This document shows, in pieces, positions 27,046 through 36,606 of a stretch of 64,000 nt of DNA. Below the pieces are notes generated by a model, which saw only the letters and a program-made list of their open reading frames with translations, was not told where the DNA came from and searched no databases. Source of the stretch: JAEUIE01 sp047602475. GTDB lineage: Bacteria > Planctomycetota > Planctomycetia > Gemmatales > HRBIN36. Positions within the stretch are counted from its first letter, which is position 1. Every line of letters begins with the position of its first letter. The stretch lies in assembly GCA_047602475.1 (NCBI GenBank), contig JASGHE010000002.1:1674001-1738000 (forward strand), in the 5' to 3' direction. Both the position numbers and the translations under genes were made by a program.

Positions 27046-30000
27046 TTACAACGTGATGGTGAGCGTTACGATCGCATTGTTGGACAAGGCGCCTTCGGTG
27101 TCTTTGATGAGGTAAGCAAAGACATCAGCCAGCGTCGAAGACCCATCATGTGTGTAGGTCCACGTACCATCGTGGTTATCGACCAGGGTGCCGTGGGCCG
27201 GGGCCTGGGTGATCACGATGCTGTTCAGGTCCAGCGTGCCATCCGGATCGTTGTCGTTGCTGGCCAGATGAAGCACGGTGCTGGATCCTCGAACCACGGA
27301 GCCGGTATCGTTCTGGGCCACCGGAGCTTGATTGTCAGCAATCAGGATAGTCACGATGGCAGCGTTGGAGACGCCCCCTTCGTTATCCTTGATGGTGTAA
27401 GCGAAGGTGTCCGCGGTGGTGGCTGAACCATCGTGGGTGTAGGTCACGGTGCCATCGTGATTATCGACAAGAGTGCCATGTTCCGGAGCTTGTGTGATCA
27501 CGATGCTGTTCGGATTGATGGAGCCATCAGCATCGGAATCGTTGGATGCCAGGTTGATGACAGTGCTGAACCCGGTGTGGACGCTGCCTGAATCATTCTG
27601 AGCGACCGGCAACTGGTTCGTGCTGATGGTGATGTTCACCGTGGCTTCGTTGGAGACGCCGCCTTCGTTATCCTTGATGGTGTACTTGAAGGAGTCGCTG
27701 TCGCCTGCTGAACCATCATGAGTATAGGTCACGGTGCCATCATTGTGGAGAACCAGAGTGCCATGAGCCGGGGCTCCGGTGATGACGATGCTGGTCAGAT
27801 CGAGTATGCCGTCAGCATCGGAATCGTTGGAGACCAGGTTGATGACCACGCTCTGGCCGTTCCTGACGCTGGCGGAATCATCGCCGGCCACAGGCACCTG
27901 ATTGTCGGCGATGGTGATCGTCACCGTTGCTTCGTTGGAAGGCTTGCCATCATTATCCTTGATGGTGTATTTGAACGAATCGCTGGTGGTGGCGGAACCA
28001 TCGTGGGTGTAGGTCACGGTGCCATCGGCGTGGATGACGAAGGTGCCATGCGCGGGGGCCTGGGTGATTTCGATGCTGGTCAGATCAAGGGTGCCATCGA
28101 CATCGGAATCGTTGCCGGCCAGATTGATGGCCGTGCTGAACCCGGTGTGAACGCTGCCCGTGTCATCAAGGGCTACCGGAGCGTCGTTGACAGGGTTGAT
28201 GGTGATGGACACGGTTGCTTCGTTGGAAGGCGCACCGTCGTTATCCTTGATGGTGTAGCTGAAACTATCGCTGGTGGTTTCGGAACCATCGTGGGTATAG
28301 GTGACGGTGCCATCGCCATGGAAGGTGAGCGTGCCATGGGCGGGTGCCTGGGTGACGACGAATGAGTTCAGGTCGAGGGTGCCATCGACATCGGAATCGT
28401 TGGCGATGAGATTGATGAGGACGTTGCCGCCTTCATCCACCGTGGCTGAATCATTTCCTGCGATGGGTGCGTCGTTCACGGGGTTGATGGTGATGCTGAC
28501 CGTAGCCTCGTTCGACAGAGTGCCGAGGTTGTCGCGCACCGTGTACTTGAAGCTGTCGCTGGTGGTTTCGGAGCCATCCTGAGTGTAGGTGACGGTGCCG
28601 TCAGCGTGCAAGACCAGCGTGCCATGAGTCGGGGCCTGGGTGATGACCAGCGTGGCAGGATCGAGCGTGCCGTCGGCATCGCTATCGTTGCCGAGCAGAT
28701 CGATCACCTTGCTCGTGCCTTCATCGAGGGTGGCACCGTCGTCAACGGCTGTCGGAGCGGTGTTGCCTGCCAGCAGGTTGATCACCACGTTGGCTTCATT
28801 GGAAACAGCGCCGGTGTTGTCCTTGATGGTGTACTTGAACGAATCGCCCGTGGCGCTGGTGCCATCCTGCGTGTAGGTGACGGTGCCATCGTTGTTGACG
28901 ACCAGAGTGCCATGGGCGGGCTGCTGGGTGATCACGATCGAGGTCAGGTCGATGGTGCCATCAGCATCGGTGTCGTTGCCGGCCAGGTTGATCTTCTTGC
29001 TGCCATTCATCGCCACGCTGTCGGCGTCATCGAAGGCGACGGGCGGAATGTTCGGCGCAGTAATGGTGATAGTGACGTTTGCTTCGTTGGAAGGCGCGCC
29101 GGTGTTGTCGTTGATGGTGTAGGTGAACGAATCACTGGTAGAGCTGGATCCATCATGGTGGTAGGTGACGGTGCCATCGTTGTTGACGGTGATGCTGCCA
29201 TGCGAAGGCTGCTGCTTGATGACGATGGTGGTCAGTACGATGGTGCCATCGACATCGGTATCGTTGTTGGCCAGGTCGATGGTGACGCTGTTGCCCTTCA
29301 CGACGGTAGCCGAATCGGGGCCAGCCACCGGGGCGTCGTTGACGGGAGTGATGGTAATGGTAACCGTGGCTTCGTTGGAGAGAGCGCCGAGGTTATCCTT
29401 GATGGTGTACTTGAAGCTGTCACTCGTCGTCTCGGAGCCGTCGTGGGTGTACTTCACGGTGCCATTGGTGTTGACGGTCAGGGTGCCGTGGGTGGGCTGC
29501 TGAGTGATGACGATGCTGGTGAGATCGATGGAGCCATCGGTATCGGTGTCGTTGGAGGCGACGTTGATGGTGGCTTCGCCGCCTTCAGCGACGGTGGCAG
29601 TATCAGCAACAGCGGTCGGAGAGACGTTGTCGCCGATGGTGAGGGTGACTGTAGCGACGTTCGAGACGTTGCCGGTGAGATCCTTGATCGTGTACTTGAA
29701 GGTATCGCTGGTGCCGGCGGAACCATCGTGGGTGTAGCGGACCGTGCCGTTGAGGTTCAGCGACAGAGTGCCATGGGCGGGCTGCTGTGTGAAGGTGATG
29801 GTGGTGAAGTCGAGCTGGTTCTGATCGTCGGTATCGTTGGCGGCGACGGCGATATCCTTGAACGAACCGCGAACCACCGAGGCGGTATCGTTGACAGCGA
29901 CAGGGGCCTGATCAACATGGTTGATCGTGAGCGAGACGGTAGCGGCGTTCGAGACAGTGCCATTGGTGTTCTTGATGGTGTACTTGAACGAATCGGTGGT

Positions 30001-30810
30001 AGTGTTGGATCCGTTGTGGGTATAGGTGATGGTGCCATCATCGTTGGCCACGGCTGTTCCATTTGTTGGAGCCTGGGTGATGACGATGGAGGTCAAATCG
30101 AGGGTGCGGCCCAATGCGAGGTCGTTGCTTGCCACATTGAGAGTAAGTTGGTCGCCTTGATCGACGTTGCCGGTATCGCCGACTGCTTGAGGCGCGCCTG
30201 GTGTCAGTTTCGTGGTCGTCTCGAAGCCGCCGATCCAACTGTTGTTGCCGTACCCATTGTTGGTCGAATTGCGGACATCGGTTCCCGCGCCGCCGAGGAT
30301 CAGGCTGTTCTTACCGAAATAGTTGCCGACCGTGTTGAGCGTATCGTCGCCGCTGCCCATCATGACGTTGAAGTACTTGCGGAAATCGCCGTTGGTGATG
30401 GTGATGGTATCGTCACCGGCTTGCCCATAGACGGCAGATTCCCGACCGGTGTGCAAGTGATCGATGATGGCGGTGTCGTTGCCATCGCCCAGTTCGAGTT
30501 CGAAGACCTTCGTCAGGTAGACACCCTTAACATTGACGACGTCATCGCCGCCTTTCATCTTGGCGTTGATGGATTGGACGCCGAGAAACGGAGCTGGAGT
30601 AGTGCCACCGTTAATAGTGGTATCATCGCCATCAACAGAAACCATGACGGTGCCGCTGCCCTGACCGGTGATTTTGATGGAGTTCGCCTCATCGTCGCCA
30701 CGGATATAGAGCACCCCCGCATCAAACTTGACGATGACGTTGCCCGCAGGCACCCATCGATCTTCTAAACGGTCGAAGTTGGGGATGAATCGGCGACGCT
30801 TTTGGCTCAT
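27046..30810 (-). CDS. LEDR-motif giant surface protein with RTX-like head and eleven Ig-like repeats
   Basis: A 1254-residue extracellular protein. The N-terminus (KRRRFIPNFDRLEDRWVPAG) has a basic stretch and LEDRxVP, a motif shared with two other genes here. Residues ~85-200 are GGxGDD-like (MKGGDDVVNVKG, YGQAGDDTITITNGD, LGGAGTDVRN), resembling calcium-binding nonapeptide repeats. Eleven Ig-like repeats of ~90 residues follow, each with a VNDxGSV... start, a NDSDxDGxLDLTSIV core, HGTLVxxxDGTVTYTHDGS and DSFKYTIKD. Asp-rich loops suggest calcium binding. No transmembrane anchor is at the C-terminus. The long frames on the plus strand (e.g. 28606-30768) are antisense shadows. Adhesion or surface-layer function is inferred. 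Confidence 0.92.
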   Translation of the reverse strand: MSQKRRRFIPNFDRLEDRWVPAGNVIVKFDAGVLYIRGDDEANSIKITGQGSGTVMVSVDGDDTTINGGTTPAPFLGVQSINAKMKGGDDVVNVKGVYLTKVFELELGDGNDTAIIDHLHTGRESAVYGQAGDDTITITNGDFRKYFNVMMGSGDDTLNTVGNYFGKNSLILGGAGTDVRNSTNNGYGNNSWIGGFETTTKLTPGAPQAVGDTGNVDQGDQLTLNVASNDLALGRTLDLTSIVITQAPTNGTAVANDDGTITYTHNGSNTTTDSFKYTIKNTNGTVSNAATVSLTINHVDQAPVAVNDTASVVRGSFKDIAVAANDTDDQNQLDFTTITFTQQPAHGTLSLNLNGTVRYTHDGSAGTSDTFKYTIKDLTGNVSNVATVTLTIGDNVSPTAVADTATVAEGGEATINVASNDTDTDGSIDLTSIVITQQPTHGTLTVNTNGTVKYTHDGSETTSDSFKYTIKDNLGALSNEATVTITITPVNDAPVAGPDSATVVKGNSVTIDLANNDTDVDGTIVLTTIVIKQQPSHGSITVNNDGTVTYHHDGSSSTSDSFTYTINDNTGAPSNEANVTITITAPNIPPVAFDDADSVAMNGSKKINLAGNDTDADGTIDLTSIVITQQPAHGTLVVNNDGTVTYTQDGTSATGDSFKYTIKDNTGAVSNEANVVINLLAGNTAPTAVDDGATLDEGTSKVIDLLGNDSDADGTLDPATLVITQAPTHGTLVLHADGTVTYTQDGSETTSDSFKYTVRDNLGTLSNEATVSITINPVNDAPIAGNDSATVDEGGNVLINLIANDSDVDGTLDLNSFVVTQAPAHGTLTFHGDGTVTYTHDGSETTSDSFSYTIKDNDGAPSNEATVSITINPVNDAPVALDDTGSVHTGFSTAINLAGNDSDVDGTLDLTSIEITQAPAHGTFVIHADGTVTYTHDGSATTSDSFKYTIKDNDGKPSNEATVTITIADNQVPVAGDDSASVRNGQSVVINLVSNDSDADGILDLTSIVITGAPAHGTLVLHNDGTVTYTHDGSAGDSDSFKYTIKDNEGGVSNEATVNITISTNQLPVAQNDSGSVHTGFSTVINLASNDSDADGSINPNSIVITQAPEHGTLVDNHDGTVTYTHDGSATTADTFAYTIKDNEGGVSNAAIVTILIADNQAPVAQNDTGSVVRGSSTVLHLASNDNDPDGTLDLNSIVITQAPAHGTLVDNHDGTWTYTHDGSSTLADVFAYLIKDTEGALSNNAIVTLTITL

Positions 30811-31305
30811 GATGACCTCTCGGACGTTGAACAGACTCGAACATTCATGAGAGGTTCAACCTGCTCTCATGAAGCTGCAAGGCATGACCCTACAGTGATC
30901 GGTAGGGCTAAGTTTTTTGTTTGACGCTAAGGTCGGATCATTGTTCCCGATATCGCGCAAAACCTGGGGTTAAATCAGTTGGTGGGATCGTGCAGGATCG
31001 GCAAAGTCACTCTCATGAGTGACGCTTCATGAAACGCTGCTCATGTATGAGAATGAAGGCAGATACGGTGGTGAATATGAGGCTAACCTGAAGTGCGAAT
31101 GCGCGAGCGCGTCAGAGCGTTGACGACGTCGCAACAGTGGAGAGCGGCTCTCGAACTGTCATCCATGTTGGAGCAGTGCCATGAGGCGTTTCTGCTTTTC
31201 ATCTAGTGTTTACCCTGCCTGCCGGGCGTTTACCACTGGTGCAGGCCGGGTGGCAGGTGTTGGGTTTCGCTGCTCCGGCTCTGGAAGTCTCAACTGAGGA
31301 GCATC
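30811..31305. promoter_or_regulatory. upstream region of the LEDR Ig-repeat gene with a perfect inverted repeat
   Basis: No gene is seen here. At 30844-30873 lies a perfect 10-bp inverted repeat TTCATGAGAG and CTCTCATGAA with a 10-bp spacer, about 34 bp upstream of the start codon. A further half-site CTCTCATGAG is at 31010-31019 and TTCATGAA near 31026. This could be an operator or an mRNA leader hairpin. No clear -35/-10 pair can be called. Confidence 0.4.
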
Positions 31306-31503
31306 AGCCCCTGAAAAGGGGCGACCGGGAAGTAGTTGGCAGCAAAGCTGCCAGAAAGTATTGAGAAGGGAATAGAGCCCCGGATGGGGCGATTGGGGTG
31401 GCATCCACCTTCCAATCGCCCCTGCCGGGGCTCTTCAGACATCATCGCATGGTACTGGCAGCTACGCAGCCAGCTACAGCCGGGTCGCCCCTTATCAGGG
31501 GCT
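31306..31503. repeat. nested palindromic element, family A, copy 2 (198 bp)
   Basis: Outer arms AGCCCCTGAAAAGGGGCGACC and GGGTCGCCCCTTATCAGGGGCT, a middle stem around GTTGGCAGCAAAGCTGCCAG, and an inner stem (GAGCCCCGGATGGGGCGATTGG with CCAATCGCCCCTGCCGGGGCTC). It lies 11 bp beyond the true end of the phosphatase gene. Compared with 8867-9062 and 46972-47173 the loops vary while stems are kept. Confidence 0.92.
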
Positions 31504-31513
31504 ACTGAGGCTG

Positions 31514-34248
31514 TTACTTGCCGGCGACGTAGACGCCGAAGCCGGTGTTGACACTGTAGCTTTTCAGCGTCGTGGCGAAGAGGGCATCAACGATGAGGAC
31601 GCTGGGGGAACCGGCGCCGTTTCGCCGAAGATCAGATCGGCTTTGCCGTCGCGGTTGTAGTCGATGACGCCCAAGCGGATGCCGGACTGATAGGAATTGC
31701 TGAAGGCGGTAATCTGCTTGATCAAGCTGCCTGTCTGGCCGTTGAGGATTCTGGCCGGTTGCAAGCCGGAAACCGGGCCGACGATGACTTCAGCGAGGCC
31801 ATCGCCATTGACATCACCGGCGGTGACGTAGATGCCGGCGCTGAAGGTGTTGCCGTACGGCTTGACGGACATGAGCAGAGCACCGGTGATGCTCTGAACC
31901 TGGACGGGACTCGTGCCTTTGACCGGTGCGGTGATGATCTCATCAGCGGCTCCGCCATTGGTGTTGCCCGTGGCGACGGTGAAGCCATTGGTGTAGTTGA
32001 TTCCGTACGGGTAGAAGGGAGTGAAGCCGCTCAGAGTTGCACCGGTGCGAGTGAATGCAGCAACGGGCAGCTTGCCGGACTGTGGACTGACGATGATCTC
32101 GTTGCCCGGCAGACCGTCGATGTTGCCGACAGAGACAAACAGGCCATTCTTGTAGTTGGTGCCGTAGGGCGTGAACGGCGTGAAGTTAGCGAGCGGTTGG
32201 CCGGTCAGCCCGTCGTACGCTTTGACCTGTCCGGTTCGGCCTGCTCCGGGGGCGACGACGATGTCGGGCATGCCGTCGTTGTTGAGATCGCCCATGGCGA
32301 CGCGCACGCCGCCGGTGAACGAGGTTTCAAACGCCTGAATGTTCTGGATCACGGCACCGGTCGTGGCGTTGAGGAGCTTGACAAAGGGCTGGGAGCCATA
32401 GTTGTTGCCGGCGGTGACCAGGGGCTGTGCTATGGTGAAAGTGTCGATGACCCCACCGGAGGTGTTGACGAACTGAAGCGTCATGTGGTTTTCGTCGGCA
32501 TAGACTTTCATGGCGCCGTAGCCGCCGTTGTACCGTAACTGGCTGCCAGCCTCGGGACTGGAGAACGGAGTAATAGGCGCGCCGCCGTCACCATTGACGA
32601 AGTAGGGAATAGCGACCTTGCCGCCGTTGGGGTCGGGCAGGCTGAAGCGTTCGTAGTTATGCACGTGGCCATAAATCACCGTCGATGCGCCCCACTGCTG
32701 GAAGGGCAACCGCATCCACTCGCCGTTGGGGCCTTCATCGGGTTCACTGGATGAGGAGTAGGGTGAATGATGGAAGTAAGGAATCTTCCAGACCGCCTGG
32801 GAGTTGAGCATGGCATTTTTGAGCCAAAGCCCTTCGTCGGAAGTGAGCACGTCGGCAACGGTGGGTTTGGTTTTGTCGACAGCGGTGTTCACCAGGTAGG
32901 GATCAGAAGGTTCGCTGTCGACGGCGAAGAACTCAATGAGCGGCTTGCCGCCGACGGCCGTGCCCACCGTGTACGAATAATAGTAAGGCTGAGTGAGGGG
33001 CACAGGCACGCCGTTGACAATGGTGGTTCCCAGCTTCAGGCCCGGCGAGTTGGTCGGATTCAGTCCGGTGAAGTAATTCAGGTAAGCGTCCAGATTGCCG
33101 GGAGCGATACCGGAAAAGATGCTGTCGGACTCGAAGATTGGCAGGAACACCAGCGTGGAATTCGGGGTCAACGATGTCGGTAATAACTTGTTGAGAGTGA
33201 TCGTGTTGCCGTTGATCGACGAAATTCGGGCGGCGGCGAAGATGGAGGCTTCCAGATTGCCTTCGGACGACGGATCAAACGTCGGCAGGCCTGACCCGAG
33301 GACGGTCATGCCGACTCTCAGATTGCTGGCGTCCGCAACAGTGAGCGTACCAGGAGTGACGAGGGTGGCGGTGGTTTCGACTCCTTCCACGGGCAGACAG
33401 AGTTCCTTGTCCGTAAGGCTGGTTCCGCCGTCGGAGAGAGGATCAGCCCAGTCATGGTTGCCGGGAACGGGGAACATGCGGTTCGTGCCGGTGGGCGAGC
33501 CGTTGCCGAACTGCCCCGAGGTAGAACTGGTGACATACGGGTAGATGAAATCGCTGTAGTAGCGACCGATGTTGCGGTCAATGTGGGACAGCCCGTCGAC
33601 AAGACCGAGGTTGATATTCGAGAGCATGAACGTGATGGGGGCCTTGCTTCCTGTCGCAGTGGCGGGTTGCGAAATGGTGACCGAGGTATCTGAGTTGATC
33701 TGCGTGATCGTCGGCAGGAAAGGAGAACTGGGGCCGGTGGGGAATTGAATGCCGGTGCCGAACACCACCATGCCCACCGCCAGGCTGGTGGTGCTGGAGA
33801 GCCCGGTGATCACATTGCTGCCGAGGGTGGTGTCGCCGTTCAGGGTGAGGTCAAAGTTGCCGAAAGGGAAATTGGCAATATCGTTGAGCAGGCCCTGGGC
33901 AGTGGAAGGAGGGATCTTCCCTAACGCGATTCCGAGTTGCATGTCGAGAAGGAGATTGGCGTCGAACTGTTCGCCGCAGAGATAATTGTTGTCTCCCACA
34001 GCAACGAGGAAGTCGGGGTTCCACTGATGCACCAGGCTGGCCACATTACCTTCCGGGTCGAAGGCACCTACGACGATGTTGCCCAGGTTCAGTGCGGAAC
34101 TAGCCGCTCCATAGTCGCCGACGACGGCGAAGTTGACTGAAGCCGGCGTTGTGCGGTCTTCCAGCACTTCAAGTGACGGGCGATAAGAGCGAAGCTGAGA
34201 TGCTCGATTCTGATGAGGTTGTTTCTGAGGCTGCCGAGCACGAAACAT
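31514..34248 (-). CDS. LEDR-motif secreted metallophosphoesterase with FG-GAP repeats, C-terminal frameshift
   Basis: An exported calcineurin/purple-acid-phosphatase-like enzyme of about 910 residues. The N-terminus is basic and carries LEVLEDRTTPA (LEDR at 29-32). Metal ligands are visible: VVGDYG (Asp45), AVGDNNY, VPGNHDWAD, YFHHSPYS and YGHVHNYER. Two inserts (around SNVITGLSSTTSLAVGMVV and LTVADASNLRVGMTVLGSGL) interrupt the catalytic domain. The C-terminal third has five FG-GAP-like units (VAMGDLNNDGMPDIVVAPG, AGDVNGDGLAEVIVGPVSG). One missing base near 31618 brings an early stop at 31564; the true end continues as GSPSVLIVDALFATTLK to TAA at 31514-31516. Likely extracellular phosphate-ester cleavage; the substrate is unknown. 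Confidence 0.9.
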
Positions 34249-34464
34249 GTTGAACTCCAGTTATGTGATTTCGACGCCCGCTTCAGGCGCGGCGTACGGG
34301 AATCGATGTTGCGAAACACACCCGGCGAGTCCGATCGCCTGCCACAATGGGTAAAATGAAGAAGATGGCTAGGGCGTGATTGTAACTGCTTATTGGTGAG
34401 ACGCAACGAAGAATGGGCAAAATAGGCAAACTGATCGAGGCTAATGCTCTCGTACTTTCGGTTC

Positions 34465-35283
34465 TCACATACCTGAATAGGGTTGTGGAGTTAACACACG
34501 GTTGGTGATCTTCGTGAGCAGTTCGTTATCAGCGTACCCTGGTGTGGCTTTGAGTTTGCTCCAGGCCGGGCTCTTACCGAATCGTTGCCAGGCAGCGTCC
34601 CTCTCTGGATCGCCAGGGAACACGAGCATGTAGGTCAAGTTGGGCAGCGACTCACCTGAGTATGCTGAAGCGAAGAACACGGGAGTGAGTTTGACCTCCT
34701 TGAAGATCTCCAACTCGCCTTTCTCGAACATCTCCACTTTCTTGGCAGCTGCACGTTCGTTGTTGCTGCCATAAGTTCGAAGGTTGAAGATGCGTGGCTT
34801 GGACTTGTCGGGTGTGGCGATCTTCGGCATGCCGGCAATCGCTCTCAGCAGGGTGCTGGTGCAACTCTGGTAGACCGGGTCAGCAGGTTTGGCGGCCAGG
34901 AAAGCAGACGCTGCTTTCTGGTACTCGGCATCCCGGTCCAGTGCAGCCGGTAGCGAGGCTGCCACGTCGGCGGATGGTTGCACTATCAAGACATACAACC
35001 GCTGGACGCCGTCTCGTACTGTCGTGTCCGTTCTTTTACCCGATATGACATCACGTTCGTTGCTTTCGGTTTCCAGGAACACTCCGACGGGGCCACAGCC
35101 AAGACGTTCCACCGCTGGTAGCAGTGCCTTCTCCAGATAGGCGTCGAGCAGTGGTAACTTCTCAGCTTTGAGGGTGTAGGTTCGCAGCTCATAATACTCC
35201 CTACCTGGGTCATCATTAGCCTGCACCATTGTCGTTGCACCAAGAGTAGCAGCGGTTGCCTGAATGAAGTTGCGACGATTCAT
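34465..35283 (-). CDS. NIPSNAP family protein, Tat-exported
   Basis: A 272-residue protein with a twin-arginine signal (MNRRNFIQATAATLGATTMV) and two NIPSNAP-type ferredoxin-like domains. The first starts at YYELRTYTLKAEKL, the second at RIFNLRTYGSNNERAAAKK; both have the typical ExRxYxLxxG start. ATG 35283 is preceded by AAGGG; the longer frame to 35424 overlaps the methyltransferase gene and is rejected. It is downstream of the O-methyltransferase (58 bp gap), same strand, perhaps one transcript. Families of this type bind small hydrophobic or peptide ligands. The biochemical role is not established. Confidence 0.9.
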   Translation of the reverse strand: MNRRNFIQATAATLGATTMVQANDDPGREYYELRTYTLKAEKLPLLDAYLEKALLPAVERLGCGPVGVFLETESNERDVISGKRTDTTVRDGVQRLYVLIVQPSADVAASLPAALDRDAEYQKAASAFLAAKPADPVYQSCTSTLLRAIAGMPKIATPDKSKPRIFNLRTYGSNNERAAAKKVEMFEKGELEIFKEVKLTPVFFASAYSGESLPNLTYMLVFPGDPERDAAWQRFGKSPAWSKLKATPGYADNELLTKITNRVLTPQPYSGM

Positions 35284-35341
35284 ATCAACCCTTTCGTGGA
35301 TCGGTTGAGCTGGTGTCAGTTGCCTGGGATTCAGCCGTGAG

Positions 35342-36355
35342 TCAACCCTTATAGGAAACCACCGCTTGCTGTGCCGTTGGAAGCAGGGCATGGAACTCGC
35401 TCTTGTGGAATCCAGCGTGGGCAAACATGGCTTGGAATTCAGCGAAGGTGTAAGCGTCGCCTCGGGCAGTGGTAGCTAGCATCACCAGCGCGAAGTCGGC
35501 TGTCGCAGGAGGAGTGATGCGATCAGGCTCGGGTATGAACTCCAGCGTCAGGGCTCGGCCACCTGGTGCAAGGGCCTGGAACGCTTTCGCCGCCAAGTGC
35601 TCGCAGGTCGGCACATCGAAGTGATGGAAAAAGTTTGTCAGCAGCACGATGTCATAGGGGCCGCCCCAAGCAACTTCAAAGGCGCTGCCTGGAAGCAGGG
35701 TGTATCGAGAATCGACCTTGGCTCGGCGGGCATTCTCTACAGCGACTGACAGCACGTTGGGCCAATCGAGTGCGGTGACATGAGCCTTGGGAAAGTGTTC
35801 GGCGATAGTAATGCCAAACAACCCGTGCCCAGCGGCAACATCGAGCACACGCAACGGCTGCCCGGAATCGCCGCCGACCAGGCCCGCCAGCAACTGGGCG
35901 GGCATGTGCATCAGCGGAGCCATGGCACGAGCGAACTCCACCCAGATCGGATTGTCGTAGGAGACGGTTCCCTCTTCGGAAACCGCTGTGCCGCCTTTGC
36001 GAACGGCGGCCGTCAGATGCTGGAAGCTTTCCTTCAAACCGGGCGCGAGCATGAACCCCACGGCGCCTCCCAGATAGGCAGGCGACTTGCGATCAAGAAA
36101 CACTCTGGCATCGGGAGTGAGTTCGTAGCGATCACCCTGTTTGTGCAGGAAGCCGTGTATCGTGAGATAGTCTGCAAGTATTCGGATGCCACGAGGCGCA
36201 GCCTGGCAGGCTTTGGCCAGGTCGTTAGCTGTTTTATGTCCGGCAGCGACTTGCGAGAACAAATCCAGTTCGATGGCTGCCCTCAGCGCTTCAGTGCGCT
36301 GATAGGCGCTGATGGTCTCAAAAAACAAAGCGGGGGATGGACCCTGGGGAGGCAT
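35342..36355 (-). CDS. SAM-dependent O-methyltransferase-like protein (methyltransferase domain 2)
   Basis: A 337-residue enzyme with the two-domain plan of small-molecule O-methyltransferases such as hydroxyneurosporene and acetylserotonin methyltransferases. The N-terminal winged helix covers FETISAYQRTEALRAAIELD to DYLTIHGFLHKQGDRYELT. The SAM motif I is LRVLDVAAGHGLFGITIAEH at about residue 168; FHHFDV and GRALTLEFIPEPD follow as motifs II-III. The catalytic His/Glu seen in plant members is not obvious. ATG 36355 is supported by the family N-terminus. The target molecule is unknown, and no biosynthetic cluster surrounds it. Confidence 0.88.
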   Translation of the reverse strand: MPPQGPSPALFFETISAYQRTEALRAAIELDLFSQVAAGHKTANDLAKACQAAPRGIRILADYLTIHGFLHKQGDRYELTPDARVFLDRKSPAYLGGAVGFMLAPGLKESFQHLTAAVRKGGTAVSEEGTVSYDNPIWVEFARAMAPLMHMPAQLLAGLVGGDSGQPLRVLDVAAGHGLFGITIAEHFPKAHVTALDWPNVLSVAVENARRAKVDSRYTLLPGSAFEVAWGGPYDIVLLTNFFHHFDVPTCEHLAAKAFQALAPGGRALTLEFIPEPDRITPPATADFALVMLATTARGDAYTFAEFQAMFAHAGFHKSEFHALLPTAQQAVVSYKG

Positions 36356-36461
36356 GATGTCTCCTGATCATGTGTTCGACCTGAGCAACCTGCGTGTCAT
36401 CTTATGGGAAACTGTGGGAACAGATTTCGGCTGTTCTGTCTAAGAGCGTCTATCAAAAAGA

Positions 36462-36507
36462 ACCCCCTCACCCCAACCCCTTTCCCTCCAGAGGAGAGGG
36501 GAGAAAA
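36462..36507. repeat. C-rich dispersed repeat with short stem (copy 2)
   Basis: AACCCCCTCACCCCAACCCC followed by CCCTCCAGAGGAGAGGGG, a near copy of 2096-2143. It is in the gap between the divergent methyltransferase and lipase-fusion genes. Confidence 0.7.
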
Positions 36508-36606
36508 CGAAGATCATTTTCATTGCGTGTCTTAGGAGAGTCGCTTACGATAGTTTTTCGCTATGCCGACTGACGCACCTTGGAATGCACCGAAAGCAGG
36601 GGTATC

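Noticed and set aside
28606..30768. 720-residue frame on the plus strand
   Set aside because: It is antisense to the Ig-like repeats; the repetitive Asp/Gly/Val composition mirrors the repeat DNA. The minus-strand protein has clear repeats and a LEDR start.
36580..36606. Upstream ATG for the lipase fusion
   Set aside because: It has no ribosome site, while ATG 36607 follows AGGGG and begins closer to the basic LEDR head.
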